Below, piece after piece: positions 47,842-48,309 of a DNA stretch of 48,309 nt. How positions within the stretch are numbered: the first letter of the stretch is position 1; every line of letters begins with the position of its first letter. This stretch comes from Ascidiaceihabitans sp. GTDB taxonomy: Bacteria; Pseudomonadota; Alphaproteobacteria; Rhodobacterales; Rhodobacteraceae. The stretch covers positions 1 through 48,309 of the forward strand of contig JAQXDI010000067.1 in NCBI GenBank assembly GCA_029251465.1, read 5' to 3'. Both the position numbers and the translations under genes were made by a program. The notes under the pieces were generated by a model, which was not told the DNA's origin, did not search any database, and was given only the letters and a program-made list of their open reading frames with translations.

Positions 47842-48309
47842 GCATGTCTGACGAAATCAACGCACTCGAAGACTTGCAAGCCGTTGCAGGCGTTGCCGCA
47901 GCGCCAGAAGTCGAACTGATCGTTCGTGAACCTGTTCGTGATGAACTGGGCCGCGCATACGCCACAGGCAAACGTAAAGACGCGGTTGCTCGCGTTTGGA
48001 TCAAGCCTGGTTCCGGCAAAGTCACCGTAAACGGCAAGCCGCAAAACGAATATTTTGCACGCCCCGTTCTGCAAATGATCTTGGCACAACCTTTCACCAT
48101 CGCTGGTGTTGAAGGCGAATTTGACGTGTACGCCACAGTCAAAGGCGGCGGTTTGTCCGGTCAAGCGGGCGCGGTAAAACACGGTGTTTCCAAAGCATTG
48201 CAGTTGTACAACCCGGCCCTGCGTGGCGCGTTGAAAGCAGCAGGCTTCCTCACACGCGACAGCCGCGTTGTTGAGCGTAAGAAATACGGTAAGGCCAAAG
48301 CGCGTAAGA
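47838..48309 (+). CDS. rpsI: 30S ribosomal protein S9, 3' end cut off by the window
   Basis: 157 codons are present, in frame to the window edge. There is an N-terminal extension of about 30 acidic residues ([18 protein letters not shown]), then [39 protein letters not shown] and [18 protein letters not shown]. Only the final few residues (S-F-Q-F-S-K-R-type tail that reaches the P-site tRNA) are missing. The start could be the ATG at 47838 or at 47844. Confidence 0.96.
   Translation, partial: MSMSDEINALEDLQAVAGVAAAPEVELIVREPVRDELGRAYATGKRKDAVARVWIKPGSGKVTVNGKPQNEYFARPVLQMILAQPFTIAGVEGEFDVYATVKGGGLSGQAGAVKHGVSKALQLYNPALRGALKAAGFLTRDSRVVERKKYGKAKARK

Overview
This window reads as a chromosomal segment of an alphaproteobacterium of the Roseobacter group (Rhodobacteraceae). 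The evidence is the sciP-ctrA pair, the gene order pyrH-frr-uppS-cdsA-dxr-rseP-bamA-skp-fabZ-lpxA-lpxI-lpxB, two matches to the alphaproteobacterial LexA box (GTTC-N7-GTTC and GTTC-N7-GATC), DUF1127 and HxlR-like small proteins, a G/C-rich intergenic palindrome of a type I recall from this family, and the moderately GC-rich codon use. The assignment rests on family recognition, not on a database search. I saw no rRNA, tRNA, CRISPR array, prophage or insertion sequence.

Layout. 1-1024: a broken MHYT-domain fragment followed by about 680 bases with no convincing gene. 1025-7596: a CorC/HlyC-type transporter, a metallophosphoesterase, xerD, a large secreted protein of unknown function, a 49-residue membrane protein, then aroK-aroB of the shikimate pathway. 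7606-10501: an HxlR-like regulator divergent from a VOC protein with a palindromic operator between them, ssb, a lytic transglycosylase and a small membrane protein. 10509-16399: an Opp/Dpp-type ABC transporter (fused ATPase plus two permeases, no binding protein) with an AraC-type regulator. 16479-29677: miaA, then a long co-directional envelope block: UMP kinase, ribosome recycling, undecaprenyl diphosphate, CDP-diacylglycerol, DXP reductoisomerase, site-2 protease, BamA, Skp and most of lipid A synthesis. Many of its genes are coupled by ATGA or TGATG overlaps.

29734-38528: mnmA; sciP and ctrA (cell-cycle/motility control); ligA and recG (DNA repair); a 42-residue membrane protein behind two LexA-box matches; a strong terminator; and a cytosolic chemoreceptor with a possible CtrA site. 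38609-43929: a NifU/IscU-like scaffold, hisI, gluQ, a methyltransferase, trmFO, a candidate structured RNA, an ECHDC3-like crotonase and a PaaI-type thioesterase. 44014-48309: a DUF1127 protein divergent from a MocR-type regulator, a zinc-ribbon membrane protein pair, and rplM-rpsI, the last cut off by the window end.

Most of the window is housekeeping. The parts most worth a second look are the putative SOS-controlled micro-protein at 36603-36819, the nested hairpin at 42423-42500 whose G-U pairs favour a minus-strand RNA, the palindromes over the promoters of the HxlR-like and MocR-type regulators, and the conserved-looking micro-proteins at 5666-5815 and 23146-23271.
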